From: Nitrospirota bacterium
Lineage (GTDB): Bacteria > Nitrospirota > Thermodesulfovibrionia > Thermodesulfovibrionales > JdFR-88
Assembly (NCBI GenBank): GCA_021789935.1
Contig: JAJYIR010000003.1
Location: forward strand, 91,291 to 155,290
Direction: 5' to 3'
Length of the DNA: 64,000 nucleotides
Below, in pieces: positions 8,665 through 17,224 of this stretch (position 1 is the first letter of the stretch; every line of letters starts with the position of its first letter). Both the position numbers and the translations under genes were made by a program. The notes under the pieces were generated by a model. It saw nothing but the letters and a program-made list of their open reading frames with translations, ran no database searches and was not told where the DNA came from.

Positions 8665-9045
8665 ATGAATATTTTAGAGACAGGGACGTTCAAGACATGC
8701 CCATGCTGCGGATGCGTTTGGCCCAAAAGGGAGACCTTCCTGGCCGACGGAAAGCTCTCATTGAATGGCTACCAGGCGGATTTTGGGGAACCCGGAGAGG
8801 GCCTTTTCATCTTTACCCACACAGAAAAGGATTGCGGCACCAGCCTGGCAGTCAAGACAAAAAGCTTCAAGGACCTCTATCCCGGGCCCATTTATGCCCG
8901 GCGCGGCCTTGGGACTGAAGATTGCCCCGGATATTGTTTAGGGGAGTTCATCCTGGAGCGGTGCGATGCCAGGTGCGAATATGCCTCTATAAGAGAGCTA
9001 TTGCAGATTATAAAGCAATGGCCGAAGAAGCAGACTGCCGCATAA
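8665..9045 (+). CDS. Small cysteine-rich protein of unknown function
   Basis: I do not recognise this 126-residue protein. It begins with a C-P-C-C-G-C cluster at about 12-17 and has later cysteines in D-C-G-T, D-C-P-G-Y-C and R-C-D-A-R-C, ten in all, suggesting a structural zinc or other metal site. There is no signal peptide or membrane helix. A short hairpin and T-run separate it from the upstream amidohydrolase. It is convergent with the PAS histidine kinase, whose stop is 15 bp away. The reading frame codon use looks like that of its neighbours, so it is probably a real gene. Confidence 0.6.
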   Translation: MNILETGTFKTCPCCGCVWPKRETFLADGKLSLNGYQADFGEPGEGLFIFTHTEKDCGTSLAVKTKSFKDLYPGPIYARRGLGTEDCPGYCLGEFILERCDARCEYASIRELLQIIKQWPKKQTAA

Positions 9046-9060
9046 GAAAACGCCGCCCCC

Positions 9061-10887
9061 CTACCCCTTGCAGGGCAGGAAAAGGTTTACCGCCGTCCCG
9101 CTCCCCTCGTTGCTTGTTATCTCCACCTCTCCGTTCATTTTTGCCATCATCTTTTTTATCATTACCAGCCCAAGCCCGGTCCCCTTGGGTTTCGTGGTAT
9201 AAAACGGCTTGAACAGGTTTTTTATCTCCGCCGCGGGTATACCCCGGCCATTGTCCTTCACCGTTATGAACACGACGGTTTCCAGTTGTCTGGCGCGAAT
9301 GGTTATTTTAGGTCTTTCAGTGCCGGCCAGGGCGTCCGCGGCATTTGAGAAAATGTTCAAAAGGACATGTTGCAGCGCCCTCGGATCTGCAAGCACGCTT
9401 TCCACTTCGGGCCCTATCTCCGAGCTGATCTCTATCCCTCTGTTCATAAAATCCCTCCCGGCAAGGTCCAGGAATTTTTCTATATATCCGGGCACGGAAA
9501 TGTTCGTTATCTCCATGTCCTCGAACATGTTGAAGTTCCTCAGGGACTTCAATAGAAATTCAACGCGCTCCAGTTGCTCCAGCGCCGTCTCCACGTTGTT
9601 GCAGGCCTCATCCTTGCTGCAGGTGGGGAGCTTCTCCCTGAGCACGGAAAGGACGAGCTTGGCCGTGTTCACCGGGTTGCCTATCTCATGCCTTATGCCG
9701 CTGAACACATAGCCGATGCTGTCCATAAGGGTTGCTGCATTGGCTATCGATTCCAGCCGCTTTTTTTGGGTGATGTCCCTGCCTATATGGATCAGGCCCG
9801 TCAATCTTTGAGCGGCATCGAACCTTGGGATAGATGATATTTCGAGGAATTTTTTAAGATGGGGCTCGAAAAATTCCGTGGTTCCCGCCTGCAGGGTCTT
9901 GAGAGCGGCGCAGCTTGGGCACTTTTCAGGCGGACATGCCGTGCCGTGATAATATTCAAAACACTTTGACGCGGCCTTTTCGTTCAGATGAAGGCCCAAT
10001 ATCGATTCGGCGGCCTTGTTGGCGCGAATTATATTGTAATTTGTGTCATGAATGGTGATCATCTCGGTTATCTGGTTGAAAACGTCTTCCCAATCCCGCT
10101 CGGTTTGGGACATCCTCTCTTCCATCTGCACCCTGTCCGTTATGTCCTCAAGGAGGCACATCATCGCCGTGATGCCGCCGGTCTCATCCCTCAGGGGAGA
10201 GATCGCAAGGTTAAGGTCAACCGGGGAGCCGTCCCTTTTCTTTCTTTCCACACGCACTCCGCTTATGCTTTCCCCATTCCTTACCATATTAAGAAACACC
10301 TCGAACTGCTCTTTTTTACCCTCCTCGACAAACGGGCAGCGAGATCCCTTTACCTCCATTTCCGGCCATCCGAAAATCCGCTCGGCCGCAGGGTTCCATA
10401 AAGTGACGATACCTTCAAGGTCAAGGGCTATGATGGCGAGGGGCGAAGCCTCTACAAGGGACCTGAGCGTACCGGCTGTTATGCGGGAGGCCTCTTTCAA
10501 TTTCCTGTGCTTGGTCACATCCCGCACCACCTCTATGCCAGCGATGATCCTTCCCTGGCCATCTTTGAGGGGCGAAGCCGTTACGTCAATGTACCTTGTA
10601 CCCGTTCGGGTCGCAACCTCCCTTTCGACACGGTGGACCTTGCCGTCCTCAAAGCACATCTCCAACTGGCAGCTTTCGCATACCCGGCTGTTGTGTTCAT
10701 ATGCCTTATAGCAATATTCGCCGGTATGCCTGCCGTTTTTTGCGATGGAAGATTTGTTTTGATAGATTATCCTGAAACTGGTGTCCTGAATGGTTACGGA
10801 GTCTCCGATTGCGGAGAGTACTGCGCCCAGATCCAACTGGGAGATGCTTTCCCCTGGGGGCTTATTTTCTATATTGACCTTGCGCAT
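9061..10887 (-). CDS. Soluble multi-PAS sensor histidine kinase
   Basis: A histidine kinase of about 608 residues with no membrane helices, so it senses a cytoplasmic signal. In order it has a PAS domain (about 15-120), a second PAS (about 135-255), a third PAS (about 265-370), a HisKA dimerisation helix with H-E-I-G-N-P near 400, and a HATPase domain with N-A-A-D, D-N-G-R-G-I and T-G-L-G-L boxes. The first and third PAS domains carry a C-Y/F-x(3)-H ... C-x-x-C pattern. The frame is open to a TTG at 10980, but the ATG at 10887 has an AGGA site upstream and gives a conventional N-terminus. No response regulator gene is adjacent. Confidence 0.87.
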   Translation of the reverse strand: MRKVNIENKPPGESISQLDLGAVLSAIGDSVTIQDTSFRIIYQNKSSIAKNGRHTGEYCYKAYEHNSRVCESCQLEMCFEDGKVHRVEREVATRTGTRYIDVTASPLKDGQGRIIAGIEVVRDVTKHRKLKEASRITAGTLRSLVEASPLAIIALDLEGIVTLWNPAAERIFGWPEMEVKGSRCPFVEEGKKEQFEVFLNMVRNGESISGVRVERKKRDGSPVDLNLAISPLRDETGGITAMMCLLEDITDRVQMEERMSQTERDWEDVFNQITEMITIHDTNYNIIRANKAAESILGLHLNEKAASKCFEYYHGTACPPEKCPSCAALKTLQAGTTEFFEPHLKKFLEISSIPRFDAAQRLTGLIHIGRDITQKKRLESIANAATLMDSIGYVFSGIRHEIGNPVNTAKLVLSVLREKLPTCSKDEACNNVETALEQLERVEFLLKSLRNFNMFEDMEITNISVPGYIEKFLDLAGRDFMNRGIEISSEIGPEVESVLADPRALQHVLLNIFSNAADALAGTERPKITIRARQLETVVFITVKDNGRGIPAAEIKNLFKPFYTTKPKGTGLGLVMIKKMMAKMNGEVEITSNEGSGTAVNLFLPCKG

Positions 10888-11036
10888 CCTGATTTTTTCC
10901 TGTAGAAGCTTCCTGGAGCAGAGAGGGGTGACAGAAGGAAACCGCACATCAGCGGTGAATTTACATACTCGAAGCGTCAAAAATTATAACATCAAAAATG
11001 TTCTCCCTGCAACCCGGCAAAACGGAAACGGCCGTT

Positions 11037-11633
11037 TCACTCAAGCCTTGTCCTGCCTTCGAGCGATTTTTTCATCGTTATCTCGTCGGCAAACTCGATG
11101 TCTCCCCCAAGTGGAAGCCCGTAGGCGATCCTTGTTACGGCAACGTTAAAAGAACCCAGGGCCTCTTTTATGTGCCTGGCCGTAACCTCGCCTCTGGTAT
11201 TGGGATTGGTGGCGATAACGACCTCATCAACCCCATCATTGTGAACCCTGTCCACCAGTTCTTTGATCCTCAACATCGCAGGCGTTATGCCGTCAATCGG
11301 CGAGAGGGCGCCCTGTAGCACATGATAGAGGCCGTTAAACCCGCCGGAGCGTTCCACCACAAGTATGTTGCTTGGCTCCTCGACCACACAGATCCTCTTC
11401 CTGTCCCTTAGAGAGTCTCTGCATATCTCGCAGGTGTCCGAATCCGTTATGTTGAAGCACTTTTGGCAAAACCTGGCGTTCTGCTTGAGGGCGGTTATCG
11501 CCCCCGCCAGGGCAAGCGCGTCCTCGTCTTTCATGTTGAGTATGAAAAACGCAAGCCTCTGGGCGCTTTTCCTGCCCACGCCCGGAAGCTTCGTAAGCTG
11601 CTCTATCAGGTTTTCTATTACGCCCCTTGCCAT
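11037..11633 (-). CDS. recR: Recombination mediator protein RecR
   Basis: The 198-residue protein helps load RecA at gaps in the RecFOR pathway. It has the N-terminal helix-hairpin-helix (L-P-G-V-G-R-K-S-A-Q-R near 16-26), a four-cysteine zinc finger (C-x2-C ... C-x2-C near 57-72) and a Toprim domain with V-V-E-E near 84-87 followed by the Walker-B-like region. Length is normal. It is the last gene of dnaX-ybaB-recR on the minus strand, 15 bp after ybaB, an arrangement kept in many bacteria. Confidence 0.96.
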   Translation of the reverse strand: MARGVIENLIEQLTKLPGVGRKSAQRLAFFILNMKDEDALALAGAITALKQNARFCQKCFNITDSDTCEICRDSLRDRKRICVVEEPSNILVVERSGGFNGLYHVLQGALSPIDGITPAMLRIKELVDRVHNDGVDEVVIATNPNTRGEVTARHIKEALGSFNVAVTRIAYGLPLGGDIEFADEITMKKSLEGRTRLE

Positions 11634-11648
11634 TTTTCTTTTTTAGCC

Positions 11649-12005
11649 TTACGCCCCGAACATTCCTCCGAGCCCGCCCATGCCAGGCCCACCCAGACCA
11701 GGTATATTCAGGCCGCCGGCAAGCCGGCCCATGTCCTCGCTCACTATCTGCTTTGCGCGCCTTAACGCCTCGTTTGTGGCCGCAAGTACGAGGTCCTCCA
11801 GCATTTCGACATCCTCGGGGTTTACCACGTCCTTCTCGATCTTTATGGAAACCACTTCACCGGCTCCGTTTGCCGTCACCGTGACCATGCCGCCTCCTGC
11901 AGTTGCCTCGGCGGTCTTGCTCTTGGCTTCCTCCTGCACCCTCTGCATCTCGGCCTGGAGCTTCTGCGCCTCACGCAGCATATTTCCGAGCATTTTCTTT
12001 GACAT
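11649..12005 (-). CDS. YbaB/EbfC family nucleoid-associated protein
   Basis: A 118-residue DNA-binding dimer with the family core: a long N-terminal helix rich in Gln/Glu (M-L-R-E-A-Q-K-L-Q) and a central sheet with G-G-G-M-V-T-V-T and the V-x-I-x-x-x-V-V-N-P-E-D-x-E-M-L-E-D pattern. The C-terminal 18 residues are Gly/Pro/Met-rich and probably disordered. It lies between dnaX and recR, with 77 bp to dnaX and 15 bp to recR. Its role in recombination or nucleoid structure is suggested by this conserved linkage but not established. Confidence 0.93.
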   Translation of the reverse strand: MSKKMLGNMLREAQKLQAEMQRVQEEAKSKTAEATAGGGMVTVTANGAGEVVSIKIEKDVVNPEDVEMLEDLVLAATNEALRRAKQIVSEDMGRLAGGLNIPGLGGPGMGGLGGMFGA

Positions 12006-12082
12006 ACCTGCATTCCTCCATATATTTCTTTAAAAAATCCAAAGCAAAAACAAAAAAATTTAAAACGGGACCACTTTTATTT

Positions 12083-13864
12083 TTAGCCCTCGTTTACATC
12101 TGTCACCTTGCCATCAAAAAGGTCCAGCGCCTCGCGCGTGAAAGGCATGACCACAGCCTTCTGGATCAGGTCCTTCTTTGTAAGGCCGGAGCCTCTCCTC
12201 TGGGCCACGCTCAATTTAAGGGGCGCTCCGAACAGCGCCGAAGCCTCATCCTCAATCCATTTCTGGTCTTTTTTCAGGTACTCCTCGAAAAGCTCCGTGT
12301 TCAATCCATCGGGAAAACACAAAACCAGGTTCTTGCCATCCTTTATCGAGCCGTGAGCCATAGAAAAAGCCGATATGACCATAGGGTTTTTTGCCCGTTC
12401 CCTCAGAACGCCCAATATCCCGTTTGCCTCTTTTATTACTGTTGTTCCCGTGCTTATCTCGGGGGGATTTTTTGTCTCCACGGGATTTACCCCGGGGGCA
12501 TTTTTATGATTTTTTTTATTCGCCTGCGCATCTTTTTTCCCGGTCGCATCCCCATCTTCCGGCTGCAAAACATCTACCTGATGGGAAGCGTCTCCGGGAT
12601 TTCCTCGAAAAACCGCATCCGGCTCTTTGATTTTTTTCTGGGGCGCGCTTTGCGCGGCGGGGCGTGGAGGCCGGCCCGGAGAAGAAAGCGTCTTTTTCTC
12701 TTCGGAAGCGGGGATTCTGTCCTCCAGGGAAATGCTGCTGGACCCAAGTTTTCTTAATGTCTCCCCGACCGGCAAAAAACTCCCGAAATAGCTTGCCTTC
12801 AGCAGGGCCACCTCAAGGGCCACCCTGGGATTGGAAGAGAACCGGAGTCCGGTCTCCGCCCTCAAAAACTCAGACAGTAGCGCAAGCACCTGCTCAGGGG
12901 CAGCCGAAGCGGCAAGCGTCTTCAGTACCTCCCTGTCCTGCTCACCCATCTCAAGCGCCTCATCCGGCTTTTTTGCAAACTTGTACACAAGAAGGTCCCT
13001 GGTCAGCTTTACAATATCTTTCAGTATCTGTCTGGCGTCCGCGCCCCTGTCGGCAAAGGCGGCCACCTCTTCAAGGACTTCCTCCCTGCGGCCATCCAGC
13101 ACCGCGCCTAAAAGCGCGGCAAGGTTTTGATAACCGGTTATCCCGAGCAGTTCAGCTACAAGCTCTTCATCGATATCGTTTGAGACGGAGGCTATCTGGT
13201 CCAGCATCGTCAGGGAGTCCCTCATGCTGCCGTCTGCGGCCCTGGCAATGGTCTCCAGGGAACCGCGGCTTATCTTAAGGCCCTCCTGGGCGGCGATGTG
13301 CTCAAGCCTGTCCCTTATGTCCGCAGCCGATATGCGCCTGAAAGGCAGATGCTGGCAGCGGGAAAAGACTGTGAGCGGTATCTTTTTTGGCTCGGTTGTC
13401 GCCATTACGAAGACCACGTGCGCCGGGGGCTCTTCGAGGGTCTTCAGAAGCGCATTGAAAGCGGACTCGGAAAGCATGTGGGCCTCGTCTATTATATAGA
13501 CCTTGTATCTGCCGGACGAAGGCGCATATTTAACCATGTCCCTCAGCTCTCTGACGTCATTTACGCCGTTATTGGACGCTCCGTCTATTTCCATGACATC
13601 CATGCTGGAGGCCCCCGTTATCCCCATGCAGAAATTGCACTTCCCGCATGGCTCCGGGGTTGGCCCGGCCTCGCAGTTAAGGGCCTTGGCCAGTATCCTC
13701 GCCATAGAGGTCTTGCCGACCCCTCTCGGGCCTGAAAATATATAGGCGTGGGCGATCTTGCCCTGGACGATGGAATTTTTGAGGACCCTGGCTGCCGGCA
13801 TCTGGCCTACCAGATCGCCGAAACCAGACGGCCTCCATTTTCTTGCTAGAACGAGGTAACCCAT
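12083..13864 (-). CDS. dnaX: DNA polymerase III subunits tau/gamma
   Basis: The 593-residue clamp-loader ATPase couples the clamp loader to the replicative polymerase. Walker A is G-P-R-G-V-G-K-T-S near 45-53, the zinc module is C-x8-C-x2-C-x2-C near 64-79, Walker B D-E-A-H is near 126-129 and the sensor S-R-C is near 168. Domain III follows to about 360. The C-terminal tau part (about 365-593) starts with a Pro/Lys/Asp-rich linker. An A8 run in the coding strand (bases 12517 to 12510) lies in that linker; a slip in either direction meets a stop within ten codons, which could make a gamma-like short form. It is transcribed after the SRP RNA. Confidence 0.96.
   Translation of the reverse strand: MGYLVLARKWRPSGFGDLVGQMPAARVLKNSIVQGKIAHAYIFSGPRGVGKTSMARILAKALNCEAGPTPEPCGKCNFCMGITGASSMDVMEIDGASNNGVNDVRELRDMVKYAPSSGRYKVYIIDEAHMLSESAFNALLKTLEEPPAHVVFVMATTEPKKIPLTVFSRCQHLPFRRISAADIRDRLEHIAAQEGLKISRGSLETIARAADGSMRDSLTMLDQIASVSNDIDEELVAELLGITGYQNLAALLGAVLDGRREEVLEEVAAFADRGADARQILKDIVKLTRDLLVYKFAKKPDEALEMGEQDREVLKTLAASAAPEQVLALLSEFLRAETGLRFSSNPRVALEVALLKASYFGSFLPVGETLRKLGSSSISLEDRIPASEEKKTLSSPGRPPRPAAQSAPQKKIKEPDAVFRGNPGDASHQVDVLQPEDGDATGKKDAQANKKNHKNAPGVNPVETKNPPEISTGTTVIKEANGILGVLRERAKNPMVISAFSMAHGSIKDGKNLVLCFPDGLNTELFEEYLKKDQKWIEDEASALFGAPLKLSVAQRRGSGLTKKDLIQKAVVMPFTREALDLFDGKVTDVNEG
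12510..12517 (-). other. Poly-A slippery tract in dnaX
   Basis: Eight consecutive A residues in the dnaX coding strand encode Lys450-Lys451 and the start of Asn452. With one extra A the frame reads N-K-K-K-S then TAA; with one A fewer it reads N-K-K-I-I-K-M-P-P-G then TAA. Both give a product of about 453-460 residues that keeps the ATPase and domain III and loses the polymerase-binding end. The classical A-AAA-AAG heptamer of E. coli is not present, so any slip would be of the homopolymer type known from Thermus dnaX. Confidence 0.4.
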
Positions 13865-13948
13865 CTTAAAAATTCAAAAAAGAGGAATAAATAAAAAACC
13901 TCATATCGCCCGAAAAAAGGACAGGTCCTGATATTTATTAAAAATAAA

Positions 13949-14052
13949 CCGGGCAGCGGCTTGCTGCGGTACACGGCGAAAAATGCTTACCGTTGCTTCC
14001 TTCCGGACCTGGCGGGGTTCACACCTCGCCGTTACGCAGGGCCACTGCCCGG
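13949..14052 (-). ncRNA. ffs: Small signal recognition particle RNA (4.5S type)
   Basis: The reverse strand reads CCGGGCAGTGGCC at the 5' end and closes with GGCCGCTGCCCGG-like sequence about 104 nt later, forming the long terminal stem. The apical domain IV is conserved, with CCAGGTCCGGAAGGAAGCA and the asymmetric and symmetric loops that bind Ffh M domain. It is the short form without an Alu domain. A U-rich stretch follows its 3' end. It sits between tRNA-Ser and dnaX, as in Bacillus-type chromosomes, and its protein partner Ffh is at 3028-4353. Confidence 0.93.
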
Positions 14053-14170
14053 GTCTTATCATTTTAAACATAATGCGCAAAATAATCAAAGCGGGAAAAG
14101 TAGAAGCCAAGCGGGCGGAGGTGATCAAATCCGGGATTCCTTGCAATCGATGCCCGCAGGACATAAGTTA

Positions 14171-14263
14171 TGGCGGAGAGAGTGGGATTTGAACCCACGG
14201 TGGAGTTTTGAGCCCCACACACGATTTCCAGTCGTGCTCCTTCGGCCGCTCGGACATCTCTCC
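14171..14263 (-). tRNA. tRNA-Ser (anticodon GGA)
   Basis: A 93-nt class II tRNA. The acceptor stem pairs GGAGAGA with TCTCTCC, the discriminator is G and CCA is encoded (14171-14173). The anticodon arm is CACGA-CTGGAAA-TCGTG with anticodon GGA. A long variable arm of the serine type follows, and the T arm is GTGGG-TTCAAAT-CCCAC. It reads TCC and TCT codons. It lies about 118 bp upstream of the SRP RNA and is oriented with it and dnaX. Confidence 0.95.
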
Positions 14264-14439
14264 TTGGCGCCAAACGTGACAAAGAACAGCAAAAAATCCT
14301 TGAAAAGCAAGAGCTTCCAGTACGCAGCTATATTACACCACGCTCCGGGGGTTTGTCAAAAACCCGCTTCACAACCCTCTTTAACTCTGATAAGGTTTTT
14401 TTGATGATCCGGAAATTCCCGTAAAAGGCGGCGCAGATC

Positions 14440-15771
14440 ATGGAGCAGGAAAGAAAAACAAAAAAACAAACTCTCTCTCTCATACAGAATGCGCCTCTTG
14501 AGGGCAAGGTGGTCCTCGTGAGGTTTGACCATAACGTGGTCAAAGACGGGGAGATCAAGGACCCTTACCGGATTGACCGGAGCCTTGGAACGCTATACAA
14601 CATTGTGGAACGCGGCGGAAGGCCCATTCTCATGACCCACATCGGACGGCCAAAAGACAGGGAAGGAAAGATCACCTGCAAGGAGGGCGAATCCGTAAGA
14701 CCCGTTGTGGAGTACCTGGAGCGTAAACTCCACGTTAAATTCCTTGTGCCGTATTTTCCGGCCGAACCCGGGCAGGGGATAAAAAATATAGACACATCAA
14801 TAAACCACGCGATCAAGGCGCTCCGGGAAAGAAGGGCCGGAGGCATCTATCTGCCAAACACCAGGTGGTTTTCCGGGGAACAGGGCACCGGAGAGACCCG
14901 GGAGAGGTTCTCTCTCCAGCTTGCGGGGCTTGCCGACATATATGTAAACGACGCCTTCGGCTCCTGGCAGCCGCATGTCTCCACACTGGATATAACCGAA
15001 CACCTGCCCTCCTACGCGGGCTATCTCATGCAGGTTGAGATCGAAAACCTCAACCACGTCCTTTCCCCCGAAAGGCCGTTTCTGGCCGTTGTGGCCGGCT
15101 CCAAATACGATACGAAGATAAGACCCCTCTATGAGATATACCGTAAGGCGGACCGCCTTATCCTTGGGGGCGTTATTTACAATACGTTCCTGGCGGCAAA
15201 ATACGGCATAACCGTGAAAGGCGTGACTATGGAGGACATAGAGGCCGCAAAAGGACTCGCCAGGGAAGACAGCTCCAGGAAAAAGATAATAGAGCTTCCC
15301 TTCGTGATAGAGTCGGACGTTCCCGACAGCAGGGTTGAGGGCAGATTCAGAAAGGTCGCGGTCAGGGATTTTAAAAAGGGCGAAGGCTATAATTATTTTC
15401 TGGATATAGCGGCTGAATCCTTTGCCGACCCCAGGGTGCTTGAAAGCCTTCTCGGGGCAAAGACCATATTCGTAAACGCGGTCATGGGCTATACCCCCCA
15501 TTTCACCGAGGGCTCAAAGGCCCTGGACGAGACGATAGACAGAAACTCGACGGCCAGGAAGCTCTATGGCGGTGGAGACACCCTCCAGGAGTTCAAAAAC
15601 CTTTGCCCGGGCCTCTATCTCTCAGTGCTTGACAACGCCCGGTACTACTTCTTCACTGGCGGGGGGACCGTACTTACGGCCATCGAAAAAGGCAGCCCCT
15701 ACGGCCTTGAGCCCGTCCACGCCCTGCTGGAAAAAGAGGCCCCTGCCTATGCCTCCGGAAACGGCAGATAA
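14440..15771 (+). CDS. Divergent phosphoglycerate kinase-like protein
   Basis: A 443-residue protein with the phosphoglycerate kinase fold. N-domain marks are V-R-F-D-H-N (Asp30, Asn32), Arg44, T-H-I-G-R-P at 66-71, N-T-R-W near 140-143 and V-N-D-A-F-G at 169-174. C-domain marks are G-S-K at 220-222, Y-G-G-G-D-T near 374 and F-T-G-G-G near 407. It differs from standard enzymes: the H-R-A-H-A-S segment after D-A-F-G is replaced by Q-P-H-V-S with one residue lost, so the substrate-binding Arg is missing, and the W-N-G-P-M-G-V-F-E block reads V-N-A-V-M-G-Y-T-P. It could be a fast-evolving true enzyme or a paralogue with a changed role. The PPi-type phosphofructokinase follows. Confidence 0.75.
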   Translation: MEQERKTKKQTLSLIQNAPLEGKVVLVRFDHNVVKDGEIKDPYRIDRSLGTLYNIVERGGRPILMTHIGRPKDREGKITCKEGESVRPVVEYLERKLHVKFLVPYFPAEPGQGIKNIDTSINHAIKALRERRAGGIYLPNTRWFSGEQGTGETRERFSLQLAGLADIYVNDAFGSWQPHVSTLDITEHLPSYAGYLMQVEIENLNHVLSPERPFLAVVAGSKYDTKIRPLYEIYRKADRLILGGVIYNTFLAAKYGITVKGVTMEDIEAAKGLAREDSSRKKIIELPFVIESDVPDSRVEGRFRKVAVRDFKKGEGYNYFLDIAAESFADPRVLESLLGAKTIFVNAVMGYTPHFTEGSKALDETIDRNSTARKLYGGGDTLQEFKNLCPGLYLSVLDNARYYFFTGGGTVLTAIEKGSPYGLEPVHALLEKEAPAYASGNGR

Positions 15772-15859
15772 AAATAAAAAAATCTAAAAATCCTTTTTCA
15801 CGGTCTTTCTTTTCAGGCAATATCCAAGCCCTTCAGGGTGATATTCAGCCTGAATTTAA

Positions 15860-15888
15860 TTAAATCCTGCATTCGCTTAAGATATAAT
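15860..15888 (+). promoter_or_regulatory. Candidate sigma70-type promoter for the phosphofructokinase gene
   Basis: A perfect TATAAT at 15883-15888 lies 17 bp after a weak TTAAAT at 15860-15865, within the 240-bp gap upstream of the phosphofructokinase gene. Only the -10 element is strong. It would leave a leader of about 115 nt. Confidence 0.4.
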
Positions 15889-16012
15889 ACCTGAGAAAAA
15901 TGGACAGCGAGCGCAACCCGAAGGGCAAGCGAACGAACATGAATAAAAAGAAAAATCCTTACATTCAATGCTCAAGAAAGGGCATAAAAATCCCAAGGAG
16001 GGCTTACTTGAT

Positions 16013-17224
16013 ATGAGCATAAAGCGCATAGGCATCATAACAAGCGGGGGTGACTGCGGGGGCTTGAACGCGGTGATAAAAGGGGCCGGCCTCATGGGGC
16101 TTTCCCTTGGTATCGAGATGGTAATAATCCCCAACGGCTATGCCGGTCTTTATAATCTGTCCGGCATGCAGAAGCTGACGGTCCTGACACCGGACAGGAT
16201 GCGGCTCATAAAACCGTCGCTTGCCGGTTCCGAGGCGGGTCACTCAAGGGTGAAGATCAAAAAGATAAATGATCCGGAAAAATACGAAAGGATCAAAAAT
16301 GGGCTCAAAAAGTTCCAGATAGACGCGCTCCTCATAAGCGGCGGCGATGACACGGGCAGCGTAATCGTGGACCTCACGGGCCAGGGCATCTCGTGCATCC
16401 ACGTGCCAAAAACCATGGACCTTGACCTCCAGACCTATAGCGTGGGGGGTGACTCCGCGGTCAACAGGATAGCCGGGTTCATGCAGGACCTTCAGACCAC
16501 CGGCTTGAGCCACAACAGGGTGATCGTGATGGAGGTCTTCGGCCGTTATGCGGGCCACACCGCTCTTCGGGGCGGGATTGCCGGGGAGGCGGACTGCATC
16601 CTCATCCCCGAGATTTCCGTGGACTTTGACGTCGTCTACCGTCACATGAAGAAAAATTTTACCCAGCGGGTGCTCTCAAGCGATGTGAAAGCCGGAACTT
16701 ACAGCATAGTGGCGGCCGAAGGCATAACGGACATCAAGGGGCAGGTAATCACCGATAAAACGGCCGGCGTGGACGCCTTCGGCCATGCCAAGCTGGCCGG
16801 GGCAGGCAAATACGTTAGGAAACAACTTGAAGAACGCATGAAAAACGACCCGGAAATAAAGGATTTTATGCAAAAGTCATTTATGTGGACCCCGGGCGTC
16901 TACGAATTGCCCGAAATCAGGGAGGTAACGCCGGGGCACCTCGTCCGTTCAGGCAAAAGCTCCGCCTATGATGTGAATTTCGGATTGCGCACGGGGGCGG
17001 CCGCCGTCCTCCTTTTAAAAGACGGCATCGCGGGCGTTACCCTGGTGGATGTAAATGACAAAAAAATCGAATACATCCCTACGGAAGATGCGATAAAACA
17101 AAGAAAAGTGGACCTGGATGAGCTTTCTCTTTACGAAAGTCTTGGCCTCTGCTTCGGCAGGGAACCAGTCCCCTTTGTCCCCAATCCCGTTAAAAGAGGG
17201 CTGCCTGTATCAAGATTTTTTTAG
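16013..17224 (+). CDS. 6-phosphofructokinase, probably pyrophosphate-dependent
   Basis: A 403-residue enzyme that phosphorylates fructose 6-phosphate (reversibly if PPi is the donor). The N-terminal loop is T-S-G-G-D-C-G-G at 10-17. The phosphoryl-donor loop is G-G-D-D-T at 110-114; Asp at 113 replaces the Gly of ATP-dependent enzymes and is a mark of PPi use. The catalytic loop is P-K-T-M-D-L-D at 132-138, and Lys133 is also PPi-type. M-E-V-F-G-R-Y-A-G-H near 174 binds the sugar phosphate. The frame is open to an ATG at 15968, but AAGGAGGG at 15994-16001 points to the ATG at 16013. It converges with polX and overlaps its end by 15 bp. Confidence 0.88.
   Translation: MSIKRIGIITSGGDCGGLNAVIKGAGLMGLSLGIEMVIIPNGYAGLYNLSGMQKLTVLTPDRMRLIKPSLAGSEAGHSRVKIKKINDPEKYERIKNGLKKFQIDALLISGGDDTGSVIVDLTGQGISCIHVPKTMDLDLQTYSVGGDSAVNRIAGFMQDLQTTGLSHNRVIVMEVFGRYAGHTALRGGIAGEADCILIPEISVDFDVVYRHMKKNFTQRVLSSDVKAGTYSIVAAEGITDIKGQVITDKTAGVDAFGHAKLAGAGKYVRKQLEERMKNDPEIKDFMQKSFMWTPGVYELPEIREVTPGHLVRSGKSSAYDVNFGLRTGAAAVLLLKDGIAGVTLVDVNDKKIEYIPTEDAIKQRKVDLDELSLYESLGLCFGREPVPFVPNPVKRGLPVSRFF

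Noticed and set aside
12530..12545. E. coli-type frameshift signal in dnaX
   Set aside because: The A6 run after GGG is in the wrong phase for the X-XXY-YYZ heptamer and no following stem-loop or internal Shine-Dalgarno site is evident; only the A8 run remains a candidate.
13983..14404. Protein-coding frames across the tRNA-Ser and SRP RNA genes
   Set aside because: The sequence is fully explained by the two RNA genes.
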